64,000 bases of DNA, taken from Teratosphaeria epicoccoides. Lineage: Eukaryota; Ascomycota; Dothideomycetes; Mycosphaerellales; Teratosphaeriaceae. The notes beneath the pieces are model-generated. The model was given only the letters and a program-made list of their open reading frames with translations, made no database searches and had not been told where the DNA came from. The stretch spans positions 248,001 through 312,000 of the forward strand of contig JADDMT010000032.1 in assembly GCA_021401465.1 (NCBI GenBank). The letters run 5' to 3'. Within the stretch, counting starts at the first letter, position 1, and each line of letters starts with the position of its first letter. Shown here in pieces: positions 9,543 through 20,900 of the stretch. The position numbers were made by a program, and so were the translations under genes.

Positions 9543-12079
9543 CTAAGCGCTCTCCTGCAGCTCAGCCATGTCTGGATACCTGAGATCAGCTTTTTCCTCC
9601 AAGAATGTCATCCAGGCCTTCAGGAACTTTGAGCCTCTGTGATCAGAAGAGGTCAGCATGATGTCGAACAAGTGGCACCATAATCTCCAACTGTAACTGC
9701 ACACGAGATGTCGACAGTACGGAATGGCAGTTGCGCGGTAGCGTAGCTGCAGCAAGCTGGGCGCACTTCGTGAAACGTCGGTGTGGTTGTTTGATCATTG
9801 CGTGACCATCCTTGTGCCGTGGGTATCATCAGTGCGCAAGGTAATCTCGCACAGATGCATGAGGTTGGGGTGACGAACAACCTGACACGAGGAGGAGCCA
9901 CCTGACTTACCTGCCCACGGTCTCCGAATCCCCAATCACACAGAGGTGTCTCTTCGGCCTGGTCATAGCAACTGTACAACATCAGTTCAGCAATCATTTA
10001 GCCGTTCACGAGCGCTTTCCGCCTCGGCAAAAAGTCCAGACCTACCGTTCAAGCGCCGCTTCTCGCCAAGGAAACCAACTTCGTGCTCCGAATTGCTGCG
10101 CACAAGACTGACGACCACAGCTTCCTTTTCGCGACCCTGGAACCCGTCGACGCTGCCAAGTTCGAGGCCGGTGAATCTTTCTTTGAGCATCTGGGAGAGA
10201 AGCGCCAATTGCCCGTTATACGGCGTGACAACAGCAATATCCTCTGCTTTGACGCCTGCCTCCATCAGCTTACCGACGTGAAGCCGTACAATGGCAGCTT
10301 CGTGTTCATTCACTTTGCTTTCGGCTAGGTGGGCGCTCTTGCCTTTAGCAGCGGCCGCCTCTTCATCTTCAGTCTTTTCTAGATAGTCGCCACCCTGCGT
10401 GTCCCAGAAGACCAGAGGCTCGTGCGTGTCCTCAGTGTCTGCTACCTGGTAGGGTAAGTCTTTGAGTAACCGGGATTTGACCGACTCGGCTGCAATGAGT
10501 CTGGAGTTGTACAGAGCGGATGAAGGAAAAGCCATGATGTTCTCATGCATGCGGTATTGTGTGGTCAGCATGCGCTTGACGCTCTCTCCGTGGAGGTCGA
10601 GAAGGCGATCGAACAGTGTCGTCTCGAGTGTGATGTCGTCTCCTTTTGCCTTCTTGAACCCTTTAGAATTCGTCTCGTCCTTGTCTCCCAGGCTTAGCTT
10701 CTCGACTCCGTCAGCCGCGTTCTTGGGCTTGGCTTTCGGCGGCGCTTTGACATCCTTCATGTTGAGTGATTTGATTGTTGGTGGCAACTGCAAGTGATCG
10801 CCAGCCAGCACTAGCTTCGGCGCACCACTTGTGAGTACCGGAATCCAGCACTGCGCCTCAAGTGCCTGCGAGGCCTCATCAACGATGACCATATCGAACT
10901 TTTCGTCCTTGAGATGGAAGCCGCCTGCTCCGTGAAGAGTACTCAGCGCCACTTTGCTCTGACGCAGCAGGTCACCTACCACCCTGTCTTCACGCTGACG
11001 ATACTCCTTTCTCAGCTCCTTCATCTCGCCATAGATGGCTTTGCGCTCGCGTCCATTTCGAGTCTTGCGTATTGACGCTTGCTTGGCATCCATCTCTGAC
11101 CTGATGTCGGAAACGATGGCTGCAGCTTCGCTGCTCTTGGTAAGTACTTCGAGACTGTGGTTGAGGACACCAGGTAGAAGTCGAGCAGGGTGGCCCAGGC
11201 GCACCATCGGCACTTTATGAGCAGCCAGACGCTCCACAATGTTGTCCACACTAATGTTGCTTGGGCCGCAGACGAGCAATCGCTGCTTCCGGTCAATGAG
11301 CTGCAATATCAGCTCTATCAAGGTATGCGTCTTTCCCGTGCCTGGCGGACCATGAATCAGCGCCACTTCCCTGCTCGCCAAGGCAAAGCGAATCGCCTCC
11401 TTCTGGCTGTCATTCAGTGACGGGTCATGCCATGGTACGTTGGCTTTCAGCTCCTCGTAAGCGATTGGCGTGGGCGAAGACTGCCCAAAGAGTACCCGCG
11501 TCAGGTTACTGTGCTCTGAAGGCTGCAATTTGGACAGTTTCGTCATGGTCTGTTTAAGGCGCTTGTAGGTTACATCGTTAGCCAATTTGACACTACATAC
11601 ACAACAGTCATCAGCCTGTCTGCCCCGACTACCGTCTTGAACAGTAGCACGTACAGCCACAGCTTGCCGCTCGAAACATCAACATCTTCCCGGTCCAGCG
11701 CCACTGTCACTGCCACTTTCTGCACTTTTGTGATGACACCCTCGGCGCCTCGCTTCTCCATGGTCTCCCGCTCTCTCTTGCGTGCGGCGCCTCGAGGCTG
11801 CTCTGCGACAGCGCAGATGTCGCCCACGCGGAGTCCATGTTCTGGAAGCTCGCCGCTGCCCACCGCTGTGTCAAGGCCGAGCTCAAGCAGCGTTTTACCT
11901 GCGAAGCCCGTTCGCTGTGACGATACAGCGAGATTGAGCAGCGCCAGGCCCGCCCGCTGCAGCACCGTGGGCGCGTGTGTCGAAGTGAGGAGCTGCGTCT
12001 CTTCGACTTCTGCTTCCAATTCTGCGTCCAACAGTGAGAGCTGGGATGTCGCAAAGCTCGCGATATCGGTCGCCTTCAT
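9543..12079 (-). CDS. HCS1: SF1 DNA/RNA helicase, Hcs1/SMUBP2 family (four exons)
   Basis: ATP-dependent SF1B helicase, orthologous to yeast DNA helicase A (Hcs1) and animal IGHMBP2. Exons: 11655-12079, 10046-11592, 9911-9971, 9543-9636; together 708 aa with all phases consistent. Introns begin GTACGT, GTAGGT and GTAAGT, and end AG. Motifs in order: Walker A GPPGTGKTHT, Walker B region VDEASQ, GDHLQLPP (III), QYRMHENI (IV), VDGFQGREKE (V) and RRLN/VAMTRPKR (VI), the last split by intron 2. The final exon encodes the conserved tail GSKFLKAWMTFLEEKADLRY. Intron 3 is 274 nt, much longer than the others in this window. The zinc-finger/R3H tail of the animal protein is absent, as in fungi. Confidence 0.9.
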
Positions 12080-12464
12080 GACTACTAGTACTGTGAAAGT
12101 GTGGTGCGAGCCAGTTCAAGGTTGGTGTCGGGTAGGTCTGTTCCGAGCGAACCGGGGCGCTCTTTCTCTATGTGGAATAGTGCCATCTTCTCACTTGATG
12201 CCTGCACAGGTCAGCGAGGATTTCGTCTGACAGCAGGTGGGTTTGATGCTATCAACTGCTCACAGGTCGCATGACTGCATCTCTGTCTCGGCTTGTCTGG
12301 GCACCTTCGCCCACTGATCCTGGTCACCACGAGGTTGCTGGAGGCTTGGCGTACTTAGATATCAACGGCATGGCTGACCCGAGACTTGCGCCTTATCTGA
12401 TCATCCAGTCCTCAATATCAGCACTGCCCTCCGTCCGGCTGCCGAAGTGATCACTACTCTTGCA
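12080..12464. other. Divergent intergenic region, helicase and 2EXR gene
   Basis: A 385-bp gap upstream of both genes, presumably holding both promoters. No specific site is convincing. Confidence 0.45.
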
Positions 12465-13076
12465 ATGGATTGGATCTCTCGTCCTAAGCCAGGCCGTTGT
12501 CATCTGCTTGATCTACCTGCCGAGCTTCGGGACCTTGTCTACGAATTCGCAGTGACATCAGAGAAAACCATCGTCACCTTCCGCCTCGACAAGTATCAAC
12601 GAGACAGCTACGCCCAGGCAGTTCAACCAAGCCTGAGCAGAGTGAGCCGACAGGTCCGAGTTGAGACACTGCCAGTGTATTACTCATGCAACACCTTCGT
12701 ACTGCATACCGAAGCACCAAAGGCCCTGGACGCCTACAAGTGGCTCACCTGCAACGAGCCGTATATCCCGAAGCTCCGCCGTCTTTCCTTATGGATCCGT
12801 TATACGCCGTTTAGTGATCATCGCATTACCTCACAGGGTGCCTTGAGCATCACCATGCTTCGAGATGTTGCGGATGGTTGCTGGAAGGTTGAGGATGGGT
12901 GGAGTTGGATTACGGTGGTTAGGAGGCCAGAGTCGTTAGAAGACGATGCGTCCTTCTTGATCAGGAAGTGCAGGAGCGTGTTGGTCAATGGATCGACCAG
13001 TCACTTGGGTGCCAAGGATTTCGCTGACTTGCTGGCGCAGTTGCGGTTGGAGTACGTCAAGGAGAAGATGAGATGA
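12465..13076 (+). CDS. 2EXR-domain (F-box-like) protein
   Basis: 203 aa from ATG 12465. The N-terminal box CHLLDLPAELRDLVYEFAV is diagnostic for the fungal 2EXR family, followed about 50 residues later by LSRVSRQVRVETLPVYY and CNTFVLH, the second conserved block. The length fits the family. These proteins are expanded in Dothideomycetes and Leotiomycetes; their biochemical role is unknown, and the N-terminal box resembles an F-box without proof of SCF binding. The broken copy at 1667-2292 has almost the same box, so the two are paralogues about 11 kb apart. Confidence 0.78.
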   Translation: MDWISRPKPGRCHLLDLPAELRDLVYEFAVTSEKTIVTFRLDKYQRDSYAQAVQPSLSRVSRQVRVETLPVYYSCNTFVLHTEAPKALDAYKWLTCNEPYIPKLRRLSLWIRYTPFSDHRITSQGALSITMLRDVADGCWKVEDGWSWITVVRRPESLEDDASFLIRKCRSVLVNGSTSHLGAKDFADLLAQLRLEYVKEKMR

Positions 13077-15348
13077 TGGGTAATCATCACAAGCATGAGT
13101 TCTGTGAGACGTGCCCATACAAGATAACCTTTTACGTGTCCGATCGTCGGATGAGGTGGCGAATGTGGTGGGTTGCGTGGGAAGGTGCCCCAGGTGCAGG
13201 TGTCTACCATGAGAACATGTGCTACCGGTAGTAAAACCCTGCCGTAAGACGAAGGAGCTCTCGGGTTGTCTCGGGCTGTCTGGAAACAAATACCCGCAGC
13301 GGACTTATAGATGATGGAGGGACTGATTGTGGCTCTTCGTGGCGACAGAATAGGTAAAGCAGTAATCAAGAACAGCGCGGATGACACTTTGACCAACACA
13401 AAATCCTCCAGGAGACACCACGAGCGCCACTACGGCTACCGCTGCCGCCGCTGATCGGGGAGTTACTGATCTACGAGCACTGGCGAAGCGATCAAAAACG
13501 CTTTTCTCGAATATACATGTTGCACAAAGCACCCTAGTCGCCGGTTGTGCAACTGCGTGTATGGGCTGCTCTGGCTTTTGGGCCTGACGAGGTGAAACAC
13601 AGAAACATCAACTTCGAAATCATTGGGCGCTTCGAAGAGTATCTGCTCGACCACGCCGCTGCTTTTGATTTCAAGGGCGACCAACCTAGCCATAATAATG
13701 CCTTCGAGATGGAGAAAGACCGCAGCAAAAGCGAGGACACGAAAACTGACTGCGAGGAACTTCGTCAGGGACTTTCTAGAGAGGGGTAAGTGGAAGGCGA
13801 GAATGAGAGCTGCAGTGAGTCGTGATTCAAAGAGCGGTTGGGAATGGGTCGAGAGCGAAGAAAACGGGGACAAGAGTGCAGGTGCGGATCGTGTAATGGA
13901 GGGCTCGACGATAGTGTGGAGGATGGAAATTTGTAGCTTGACTGACTCGTTCGGTGGGAAGGCGGAAGATTCAGCGTTGAAGCACGAGATGATCGCTCGC
14001 GTCAGTGACACGCACCTCTCAGAAAGTTCCTTGTCTTTCTCCACCATGCCGGGATGCTCAATCAAAGGTCACGCGAATGCGATTGAATGCAGGCATCATG
14101 AAGATCATAATAGCATTTATGGTGGCATTTCGGATAGCGGAAGCGTTACATGTTACATGGATCCTTTGCACCAAGTGAGGAAGGTGCAGAGGGTGATGTA
14201 AGTTCGCAATGTAGAGCATCGGTAGCTTTGGAGTAGCAATCGCGATGAGGACACTCAAGAGAGTATATCTCTGTGCACGGAGCACGATGGCGCAGACGCA
14301 GACCTGACACCAGCCCCTGCAGCCTAGCCAGACTGAATCCACCTTTGCCGCAGCTAGTGCCAGCGTCTTGAGAGCTCGTCGGCTGCTGAGCGCTCGTACT
14401 ACAGCCCCACAGCAGTATCGAATAAAATCATAGCCGCATCGTGCTGCGAGCCAAATGACGTTAATCACATGATGCTGTACATCCTTCGCCTCAACTCCTC
14501 CAGATCAGCGAGGCAAAGCTGTCCCACACGCCGCCGCTAAACACGCTGCAAGTCATGGACAATGGTGGCTCGGCAAATATCTTCGCGTTCAACTTGTGAT
14601 CGATGCTGATAGCACCAAACTCCACGACTGCGAACCCAAAGATATTTTCGCGAAGCTCGGCAGCAATTTCCAGAAGGCGGCGGCGTGGTCGACCAGAATG
14701 CCCTTGGTTCTGGATGTCGTTGAATGAGATGGAGGCCTCGAGGGAGCGGAACATCGCTGACGCGAGGCAGAGGCGTCGCTGGCATTGACGAGACGCTCAA
14801 TGTCGAGGTCTGAAAGTGCTCGCTGCACTGCGTTGAAAGTGGGAAGGACCTTGGATGTCAGTGCTGCGAACCCAATCATGCTGCAACAATACACTGACCA
14901 GACTGTCTCCAGCTCCCGCCATCGCTGCTCGACTCGCTTCTAGACGTCCATCAGGACGTCCAATGCTTCTGGGAAATCGAAGAGTCACCACTAGTGACTT
15001 GCCGCCCCGCACGATGAAGATTCTTCGTGATACGCGAATCAGAGCCGGTGCCCCAGTGTCTTCATGGCGGTCAAGCACTCGTGGATGGTCGCCACCCCCC
15101 ATAAACAGGACAAATGATGTGAATGCGCGCCCTCCAAGAATCGGTTGCATCAGGTGATCAGCCAGATTCCTCGTCAGGTTGATTGCTTGTTGACAGGTTG
15201 ACTGCTCATCGACAGGTTGACAGTCTCCAGTGTTCAAACCTGAACATCACGGGTAAACTCCTTCTGTTGACTGCTTGACTGGATGCTTAATTGCTGGTAT
15301 CACGGTTGTCAAGCCGCGAAGGACATCACTCGTACATATGCTATCATC
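13077..15348. other. 2.3-kb gene-poor region with overlapping weak ORFs
   Basis: Competing ORFs of 100-200 aa lie on both strands (e.g. 13463-14065 minus against 13623-14201 plus; 14797-15237 minus), none with a recognisable domain. The only segment I can interpret is a 2EXR-like relic at 14491-14754. Probably decayed paralogue DNA. Confidence 0.4.
14491..14754 (-). pseudogene. Possible 2EXR-domain gene relic
   Basis: A minus-strand frame contains RRLLEIAAELRENIFGFAVV, then AKIFAEPPLSMTC, matching in order and spacing the 2EXR pattern of a LLxLPxELRxxIYxLA box followed by a PPLxxTC motif. The critical Pro after the first Leu pair is replaced, the second block is missing and the flanks do not continue, so it looks like a decayed fragment. 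The similarity is by eye only. Confidence 0.35.
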
Positions 15349-17085
15349 TCACGGAGCTTCCGAGTTCAGTACGCTGTCATTTTCCTCTCCACCCTGTGCC
15401 CACCTCACAGCTCCCTCAGGTGGAAAGTGCGAAAACATGAGTGTGACAAACCCTAACACCGCGATGCCAGCATTAACAGTAAATGTGAGGTTTGGCTTCC
15501 CCGCCTCAGCAAAAGCCGCAAATATGACACCGAATATGCTTGTACTCGTCAATCTAGCGAACAACTCCACAAGGCTGACTGCACTCAACGCATCCGTTCT
15601 CTGGTGCGGCGCGCACATCTGCATTATGGTTCCTTTGGCAGCAGGACCAGTGCCAGATGCCAGTGGAAGAACAACGGCGATAAGGTACATCTGCCAGCCA
15701 CGAGTCGTGAACGTTGCGAGCCCGGTGAGCAGACCGTCAAGGATTAGGCTGTATTTCGTGAAGATGAGGTCGAAATGAAAGCTCTCTTGTTTGTCGACGG
15801 TTCTGACGGGCTCAGTGGGCCCGGATGGGATCTCCGATGCTCGCGTGCTGGACGCTCTTTGGTCTGAGTTGGTAGGGATGGAAGGGAGATCGTCTTCGTC
15901 GAGATGGATCTCTTGCAGTTTTTTCTTACCTGCATGGTGTTTCGCGAGCCATTTCCTCCCTGAAGAGATGATCAGCGGGAACGCCAATGTCAAGAAAAGA
16001 CCTCGTATGAACGAATTGATCGAGATCAGCAGCCCATTCTCGCTTGTGCCGAATCCGAAGACGTCCGTGCTGTACATCTGCAGCATTGTGGGGATGTAGC
16101 TTGTCGCCAGAACCCCAAGGAAAACCCCGACGCCCAGGAGCAGAACACCGTACTGCTTCTGCACCGTGCCAGACCCACTCGAGAGATACTTCTGCGGCGC
16201 AAACATCTTTATAGGATCAAAGAAGCTAGCCATACATCTCGAAGCTTTCTTCTCAACGTCTGATTCCCTGATGTCAGGTAGGCAGAACTGGACGTAGACG
16301 CAGCAGAGGATGAACATGGCCAGGGTTACTCGAAAGGGCCATATGATGCCGAAACCATCGCCAATCAGGCCTCCGGCAAGAAAGCCAAGAGCCGTACCAA
16401 ACATCGCGCAGCCGGAGAGACGTCCCAAGGTTGCTGTACGCTCGGCCGCATCCACAACTTCTGTTGCGAAGCTGTTGAGCGCAAGAAGGTAACCCACGGG
16501 CCCGCCGACACATGTGATCATCTGACTGCACTGCGTGATGATAATGCCGAGTGCAGCTCCTGTCTCTACGCCAATATTTTGGATTGCCAATCGCACAGCC
16601 GGAAAGAAAATGGTGAGCATGAGCGCCTTCTTGATGCCAAAAGCTTTCATGGTCCAGCTTGTGAAGAACAGGTTCAAGACGCCGAAAAGCGTTGTCGAGG
16701 CGCCTAGCAGAGCCACGGACTTGGCGGTGCTGGACTCAATCCATCTCACTCTACAGGCTGGATCGCCAAGACCATCCGCCGAAGTCCACGGGTGTGCTGG
16801 GTCGAATGGTTGGTGATGTTTGTAGTATTCTTCGCAGGTCATAAGCCCAAAGACATAGACGAGAGGCACTTGGGTGACACCAAAGGACAGCGAGACCAGG
16901 AAGCCTGTGAAGAGCACGCGATAGACGGCGCTTGCTCCCCACGGTATTGATGCTCGCGAGACTCTGCCTTGCAATAGAGGTGTACTCTCCAATGGCTCGG
17001 CAGCGTGGGCCGAGACTGTCGTGCGAACGAGGCTTTCCTGGGTTGAGATTCTGCTGCCATGACCGCTCGTCACACGATGAGGCAT
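15349..17085 (-). CDS. Major facilitator superfamily transporter
   Basis: 578 aa from ATG 17083-17085. I preferred this start because the upstream extension of the frame is Cys/Arg-rich and lies before a typical short polar N-terminus. Hydrophobic segments form two blocks of about six, from VYRVLFTGFLVSLSFGVTQV to VLGFVTLMFSHF, separated by a polar loop rich in Asp/Ser (around LDEDDLPSIPTNSDQ). The pattern and the GTALGFLAGGLIGDGFG-type segment in the first half resemble tetracycline-resistance/H+ antiporter-like fungal MFS proteins. An extracellular loop with two Cys lies between the first helices. Substrate unknown. No secondary-metabolite genes lie beside it. Confidence 0.8.
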   Translation of the reverse strand: MPHRVTSGHGSRISTQESLVRTTVSAHAAEPLESTPLLQGRVSRASIPWGASAVYRVLFTGFLVSLSFGVTQVPLVYVFGLMTCEEYYKHHQPFDPAHPWTSADGLGDPACRVRWIESSTAKSVALLGASTTLFGVLNLFFTSWTMKAFGIKKALMLTIFFPAVRLAIQNIGVETGAALGIIITQCSQMITCVGGPVGYLLALNSFATEVVDAAERTATLGRLSGCAMFGTALGFLAGGLIGDGFGIIWPFRVTLAMFILCCVYVQFCLPDIRESDVEKKASRCMASFFDPIKMFAPQKYLSSGSGTVQKQYGVLLLGVGVFLGVLATSYIPTMLQMYSTDVFGFGTSENGLLISINSFIRGLFLTLAFPLIISSGRKWLAKHHAGKKKLQEIHLDEDDLPSIPTNSDQRASSTRASEIPSGPTEPVRTVDKQESFHFDLIFTKYSLILDGLLTGLATFTTRGWQMYLIAVVLPLASGTGPAAKGTIMQMCAPHQRTDALSAVSLVELFARLTSTSIFGVIFAAFAEAGKPNLTFTVNAGIAVLGFVTLMFSHFPPEGAVRWAQGGEENDSVLNSEAP

Positions 17086-17667
17086 TACACAAAAGATACA
17101 TATACTGCAGAACATCCAACTTGTTTGGCGTTGGCCGTCATCTCCTCTCCACCCCATGCTCAGCCGAAGTCGGGCGGAAAATTGGAGGTGTTTGGCCGGC
17201 CTGCATGAACAGTGGGCATGCCGCATGCAGCAGCATGAGCCTGTTGATTACATGTACAGGCCACGGAAGCATCAGTGTGTAAGCGCAGAGACGGCGATGT
17301 CGGGCAGGACATTCGTCTACATGTAGTATTCGATAATAACAATGATATATATTATTCCCGACTTTGTCGCGCAGCATCTGTGCTTGCGGCTGGCTGACAT
17401 GATGAACATTTTCAAACACTGGCACGTTTCACGGCGGGATGGATGATCCATCTCAGCCCCCTAGGCCCCTGTGCAATGCTGTGACTGGGTCTAATAACAC
17501 TGGAAGTCACCTTCGTTGTTGTTATGTCTGTAGTAGAGGTCGACTTGTCGAGTTGAGCCGCTGCAAGTCGGGAGAAGTCCATGTAGGAGGAGGTTGTACC
17601 TGGAGATACCCGAAGGACCCGGGCACGCTAGAACGGGCGGTGGTCTGTGGATCGCGATTGCATAATA
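17086..17667. other. Intergenic, no gene seen
   Basis: Divergent promoter space between the MFS transporter and the LRR gene. No RNA gene or repeat recognised. Confidence 0.45.
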
Positions 17668-17973
17668 ATGCTGCGTCGCGACACACGTGAGGGCGCCGGT
17701 GTCAATACCGACAATGGTAGAGATGATGACGACGATGATGATGATGAGGCCCGATTAGCACTCCCTCTCTTCGGAGTCCCGTCCTCTGCACATGAGCCAC
17801 TTGCTCAAATTTATCATTCTGGATCGGCGGCCAAATGGAGACGAAAACACGAGGATTACTTTGCGCATAGAAAGGAGCTCAGCGGACGAGGGCAGCGCAC
17901 GATGGAAGAGGTACACGGAGTGGATGTCAGTTGGCTCCACCATCCTGGCAAGAGTACGTTCGTGACCGGATAG
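17668..17973 (+). other. Candidate 5' coding segment of the LRR gene
   Basis: An ATG-initiated frame with a polyaspartate run and a plausible hydrophilic sequence (GSAAKWRRKHEDYFAHRKE). It overlaps the start of the LRR frame but is in a different frame. It could be the true N-terminus joined through an intron I cannot place, or an upstream ORF. See the finding on the 20-nt offset. Confidence 0.35.
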
Positions 17974-20900
17974 CGCCAGCCGCAATCAGACTGAATGTAG
18001 CAGACAACCATCACCGAAAGCCGTCGTCTGGCCAGTCAGCCGCCCCCCGACCACCACCCCAGCAGCATGCGCCACCGAGCCAGGCGCCAGCAATGAGGCA
18101 ACAGCAAGGTGCGCAGGCGGATGGGCAGCATCTTGTCGGACAGCAGAACGGATCGAGGAAAGCGCAGAGCGTCGGGACCCCGGCGCAAGTCACTGAGCCC
18201 GCCAAGGTCATCGACGCTGTTCAGCCATCGACACCGCCCACCCCTCCCACCTCGGCAAATGGAAAGAGCAACTCCAAATCGCGGCCGAGTCTGCTGTCGC
18301 GAAGCAGCTCGACTGGCAAGAAGGAAGGTGACGGCAGACGAACCTCGTGGTTAAGTAATATTGGGAGCAAGCTCTCGTCGTCCTCCCAGACAACACCTGA
18401 GCGCCCTGGTCCGCAGCCAGTCACACAGGCAAAGCAGAACGGTCCTGCCTCGCCAGGCTCCAATGGGAAGCTGACCGCGCACACGGAGGAGGTGGAGGAG
18501 GTGGAGCCGTACATCCCCTCAAAGCCAAAGGACGGCAACAGCTCCTTCTTTTCAAGCTTAACACGTCGGCTGTCAACCGCGTCATCGACGAGTGTGCCGA
18601 AAGTGCAAGGAACAGGCGGCATTTGTCAGCGGCGGGTGTTGAATGTGGATCCAAATCGGCAGCGATGCCTAGTCCCAGACATGGACGTCACGCGGCTGCG
18701 GAAAGTGTCATTTTGCGTGGATGTGGAGATAGCCGGTATCGCGAGGTACAACCCTGATGAGGAAGGTGCGGCTGATGGAACCGTCAAGAATGCTAAGATG
18801 AAGGAACGATCGGAGGGGGAGGCATTGAAGAAACCGCAGACCGCAGAAGACGAAAAGGACGCAGGCACCAATGTCGAGAAGAAGTTCAGCAAAGCCGTTC
18901 AGATCCCGAACGTTGATGGCAAGATTGATAGAAGCACTGTTGAGGACGACGTTGATGGCGGTGCTTCGCCACCGGATGGAGATGAATTGGCATCAAGCGC
19001 TCGCAAACGAGAAAAGAAGAAGAAACTGGAGGAAGAGCGCAAGATCAGGAGAGATAATCGGAGGAGAAAGGCCGAGGAGAATGGCAGCATACCAGTCGAG
19101 CTGCAGCCTTCAGACGAAAAGCTGGTGGCAAATGGCAGTCCTCCACGCCCATCCGCAGGCGCTCTGGGGAGTAGTCTCGATATCAAAGCGCCCTTCGGGC
19201 GTGATCGTTCTCCTGCCCCGCTGCTAGTCAAGGTGCCCGCTGGTCACAACAAGGATCGACCGACGACGGATCCTGCGCGGATTTACAGGAGATGTTGTCA
19301 GTTACGAGAAACGCCCATCCTGAAAAGGATCACGGAGCAGCTTATGAATCCGAGTTGTATTGTGCCTTGCGAGCCTGGAGTTGTAAGCTGTCTCGACCTT
19401 ACAGGATCACGATTACAGTTGGCAGATGTCGTGACGCTTGGGGATTGGCTGGCAGTGGTTCCCGTCAGAAGTTTGAGAATGGAAGACGCAGACCTGAATG
19501 ACGAGGGCGTTAGATGCGTTCTTGCCGGACTGCTTGCTGCCAAACGACCGGAGCCGAGTCGACGGAAGAATGCAGTGCCTCGTCATCGGGAACGCCTGCA
19601 GCCGGCACAGTATCAGGAGCGAAGTGGCGTCGTGGAGAAATTGACATTCAAGCACAATCCGAGGATTTCAAGACTTGGATGGAAGTACATTTCGCTGTTC
19701 CTGAACATGTGCCGAAGTATCAAGACCATCGACCTGTCCATGAATGCATTTCCGGACACTCTACCGCCTTCGACGAACGTCACGCCGGTCAAAGGGCCGC
19801 ATAATGTGCCGGCAGGCAACCGACGAGACAATGATGCTGCGGAGATGCTGTTTCATTGCCTCGCCGGGCGACTCGGAGGAGCGCAGTTAGAGGAACTAGC
19901 AGTGAGTGAGTGTGGACTCACGGCGCCACAAGTGCGCAAAATCGTGGACGGGTGTCTTGCTTGCGGTGTATCTCGCTTGGGCGTGGCAGGCAACTATCTG
20001 AACGAAGAAGGTCTGCAACACGTCATGCGCTACCTGCGATCAGGCATCTGTCAAGGCTTGGACATCGGTGGCAATGACTTGCATGGAAAGCTTACCATGG
20101 TTGCGGAGGCACTGGCCGGTCACAAGGAGTTGCCGTGCTGGGGCCTCAGCCTCGCGGGCTGCAAACTGGAGCCAACCGATCTGCGAGACCTCTTCCCAGC
20201 CCTGTCCAGGTTGCCCGACTTCCGTTTTATCGATCTCTCGCACAACAAGGCTCTATGCGAGAGGAGTAATGAGACGATCAGCTTGTTCAGGAGATACATG
20301 TCCAAGTTCACGCAGCTAAAGCGTATACACCTGGCAGACGTCAATATGAGTCCCAAGCAGGCGATTGCTTTGGCGGACTGTTTGCCGGATGGGCCGAGGC
20401 TGGCACACCTCAACATCTTGGAGAACCCGCAACTGAGTGCATTGGCCGACGCCAAGGACGAAACGACGCAAGAAGAGGCTTGTGCGCTGTACGCATCTCT
20501 GATGGCTGCTGTGCGGGTCAGCAGTACTTTGATCTGCATAGATATTGATGTAAGTGCTATCTGACTGTTGCGCAGACACTATTGTGACGTTCACTGACCC
20601 TCCGCTAGGTACCAAGCAACGAGAACAGCGAGGTTGTCAAGGCTCTTGCGAAGCAAGTTGTCGCATACTCGCTGCGCAACATGGAGCAGTTCGCCATAGC
20701 AGAAGCCACGGGTAATGTGCCTTCTGCCAACGCTACGGTCACCGCCAGAAATCAACTCACTGGACCACACGGCGGCGAGAAACAAGTCAAAGACATGAGT
20801 GTGCCAGATGTGCTTATGCGTCTGGTCGGCCAGGACGAAGGCAGCTCGGAGAACGACAACGAGGATGATCCGGCGCCCGATGACGACTACATCGTTGGCG

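Noticed and set aside
13463..14201. Overlapping ~200-aa ORFs on both strands
   Set aside because: They compete for the same DNA and neither resembles a known protein; cannot decide that either is real.
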